From Candidatus Pelagibacterales bacterium (GTDB taxonomy: Bacteria; Pseudomonadota; Alphaproteobacteria; Pelagibacterales; Pelagibacteraceae), in assembly GCA_016882185.1 (NCBI GenBank), contig VHCC01000041.1, positions 1 through 6,903 of the forward strand: a stretch of DNA of 6,903 bases, written 5' to 3'. Each line of letters starts with the position of its first letter. Within the stretch, counting starts at the first letter, position 1. The notes under the pieces were generated by a model. It made no database searches. It was not told the DNA's origin and saw only the letters and a list, made by a program, of their open reading frames with translations. Both the position numbers and the translations under genes were made by a program. Positions 5,911 through 6,903 of this stretch are shown one piece after another.

Positions 5911-6774
5911 ATGCCAGAATTACCAGAAGTAGAAGTAACGCGAAGAACCTTATTAAAATTTATTAAAAATAAAGTCATTGAAAATATAAAAATAAATAAT
6001 TCTAATCTAAGATTTAAAATTCCTGAAAATTTTAAAAAAATTATTATTGGTCAAAAAATTGTTAATATTTTAAGAAGATCAAAATATATTCTCATTTATT
6101 TAAAGAATAATTATGTGATTATTTCTCATTTAGGAATGTCAGGTAAATTTTTAATAAAAAAAAATTCTTATAAAGATTTTTTAAAAACTAGTTATTACTC
6201 AAATGAGTTTTCCTCAAAACATAATCATTTAGAATTTATATTTTCTAATAATTTTAGAGTCATTTATAATGATCCAAGAAGATTTGGTTTTTTTATATTA
6301 GATGAAGTTTCAAAATTAGAGTTTAATAAATTTCTTCATAAATTAGGTCCGGAGCCATTAGGTCGAGATTTAAAAAAAAATTATCTAATATCAAAAATGA
6401 AATTAACGCAAAGGTCTATCAAGACTTTATTGATGGATCAAAGTTTTATTTCAGGAATTGGAAATATTTATGCAAATGAAATTTTGTTTTTAGCAAAAAT
6501 AAAACCAAATAAAATTTCATCCAGATTAAATTTAGTCGAGATTACAAGACTTCACTTATCCATTAGTAAAGTTCTTAAAAGAGCATTAAAATTAGGTGGT
6601 TCAAGCATTAAAGACTTCAAATCTTTAGTTGGGCAAAAAGGTCGCTTTCAAAATGAATTTAAAGTTTATGATAGAGAGGATTTAAAATGTCTTAGAACAA
6701 GATGTCCTGGGTTAATAGCAAGGGTTGTATCTCAAGGAAGAGCAAGTTTTTTTTGTAACCAATGTCAAAATTAA
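5911..6774 (+). CDS. mutM: Formamidopyrimidine-DNA glycosylase (Fpg/MutM)
   Basis: This 287-residue bifunctional base-excision repair enzyme removes 8-oxoguanine and formamidopyrimidines and cleaves the abasic strand. The start is fixed by the processed N-terminus PELPEVE, with Pro2 as the Schiff-base nucleophile and Glu3 behind it. Also visible are Lys58 in RRSKYI, the HLGMSG loop with Met76 and YNDPRRFG (119-126), which supply the residues that fill the DNA gap after base flipping, and the H2TH segment QSFISGIGNIYANE (177-190) with Asn185. A C-terminal zinc finger is formed by Cys260, Cys265, Cys282 and Cys285. Its first pair is spaced C-x4-C rather than E. coli's C-x2-C, a spacing I recall from other alphaproteobacterial MutM proteins. 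Arg277 in QGRASFFC is the conserved finger arginine. No Shine-Dalgarno sequence is seen. The gene runs opposite to the ubi operon and toward rpsT. Confidence 0.98.
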   Translation: MPELPEVEVTRRTLLKFIKNKVIENIKINNSNLRFKIPENFKKIIIGQKIVNILRRSKYILIYLKNNYVIISHLGMSGKFLIKKNSYKDFLKTSYYSNEFSSKHNHLEFIFSNNFRVIYNDPRRFGFFILDEVSKLEFNKFLHKLGPEPLGRDLKKNYLISKMKLTQRSIKTLLMDQSFISGIGNIYANEILFLAKIKPNKISSRLNLVEITRLHLSISKVLKRALKLGGSSIKDFKSLVGQKGRFQNEFKVYDREDLKCLRTRCPGLIARVVSQGRASFFCNQCQN

Positions 6775-6778
6775 GTAA

Positions 6779-6809
6779 TTGACCCTAATATCCTCAACTT
6801 ATATATAAT
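6779..6809 (+). promoter_or_regulatory. Promoter of rpsT
   Basis: TTGACC (6779-6784, five of six to the -35 consensus) is followed by 19 bases and a perfect TATAAT (6804-6809). An overlapping TATATA (6802-6807) would give the ideal 17-base spacing. The site fills most of the 46-base gap after the mutM stop and is the best promoter in the window, as expected for a ribosomal protein gene. Transcription would start near 6816, leaving only about 4-6 bases before the ATG. Confidence 0.7.
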
Positions 6810-6820
6810 CCCCATTAAAT

Positions 6821-6903
6821 ATGGCAAACACAGTCTCCGCTATCCGTGCAGTAAAAAAAATTAAAAAAAGAACTCAAGTTAATAAAATTAGAGTTGGAAA
6901 GTA
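6821..6903 (+). CDS. rpsT: 30S ribosomal protein S20, 5' end only
   Basis: The first 27 codons are present before the right edge of the window cuts the gene. The translation begins MANTVSAIRAVKKIKKRT and continues QVNKIRVGK, matching the S20 pattern MANTxSAxKAxRKxxRRTxxNKxR. It has the expected density of Lys and Arg for this 16S rRNA-binding primary assembly protein of the small subunit. A good promoter sits directly upstream and no Shine-Dalgarno sequence is visible before the ATG. In many alphaproteobacteria rpsT is followed by or close to dnaA, so that gene is the likely next one beyond the window. Confidence 0.92.
   Translation, partial: MANTVSAIRAVKKIKKRTQVNKIRVGK

Noticed and set aside
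6250..6290. Long A and T runs inside and around mutM as signs of a broken gene
   Set aside because: The reading frame is continuous from PELPEVE through the H2TH region to all four zinc-finger cysteines, so the gene is intact.
1..6903. CRISPR arrays, insertion sequences, tRNA genes, riboswitches and intrinsic terminators
   Set aside because: I saw no regularly spaced repeats, no transposase or terminal inverted repeats, no cloverleaf-like sequence and no GC-rich hairpin with a T tract. The gaps between genes are too short to hold a riboswitch.

Overview
The window is a compact, strongly A+T-rich piece of a bacterial chromosome with ordinary housekeeping genes. It holds eight complete protein genes and two cut by the window edges. 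By my count only about 184 of 6903 bases lie outside genes. The A+T bias, the Lys/Ile/Asn-rich proteins, the tiny gaps between genes and the gene order point to a streamlined marine alphaproteobacterium, most likely Pelagibacterales (SAR11) or a relative. The order mutM - ubiE - ubiB - coaBC - dut next to rpsT is, as I recall it, the classic alphaproteobacterial block beside dnaA. The affiliation is inferred from composition and synteny; there is no rRNA here to prove it.

Layout from left to right. On the minus strand lie the 5' end of fabB (1-86) and fabA (96-602), the pair that makes unsaturated fatty acids; a promoter-like sequence sits just upstream of fabA. Also on the minus strand, and transcribed leftward from about 5870, is a tight six-gene run: ubiE (5152-5868), ubiB (3577-5145), coaBC (2349-3572), dut (1909-2349), a MoeB/ThiF/HesA-type E1-like gene (1150-1902) and a secreted SH3-like protein (674-1153). 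Junctions in this run range from a 6-base gap to a 4-base overlap, so it is very probably one operon. On the plus strand lie mutM/fpg (5911-6774), divergent from ubiE across 42 bases, and the 5' end of rpsT (6821-6903), which has its own good promoter.

Functionally the window combines quinone biosynthesis (UbiE methyltransferase and UbiB kinase-like ATPase), coenzyme A synthesis (CoaBC), DNA precursor and base-damage hygiene (Dut and MutM), unsaturated lipid synthesis (FabA and FabB) and translation (S20). The least certain members are the E1-like enzyme and the SH3-like protein at the distal end of the operon.

I found no mobile element, CRISPR array, tRNA, rRNA, convincing intrinsic terminator or unknown multi-gene system. 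The points most worth a second look are the E1-like protein, which has lost both its arginine-finger position and the fourth zinc cysteine; the likely leaderless or nearly leaderless starts of ubiE and rpsT; and the near absence of Shine-Dalgarno sequences except at fabB.
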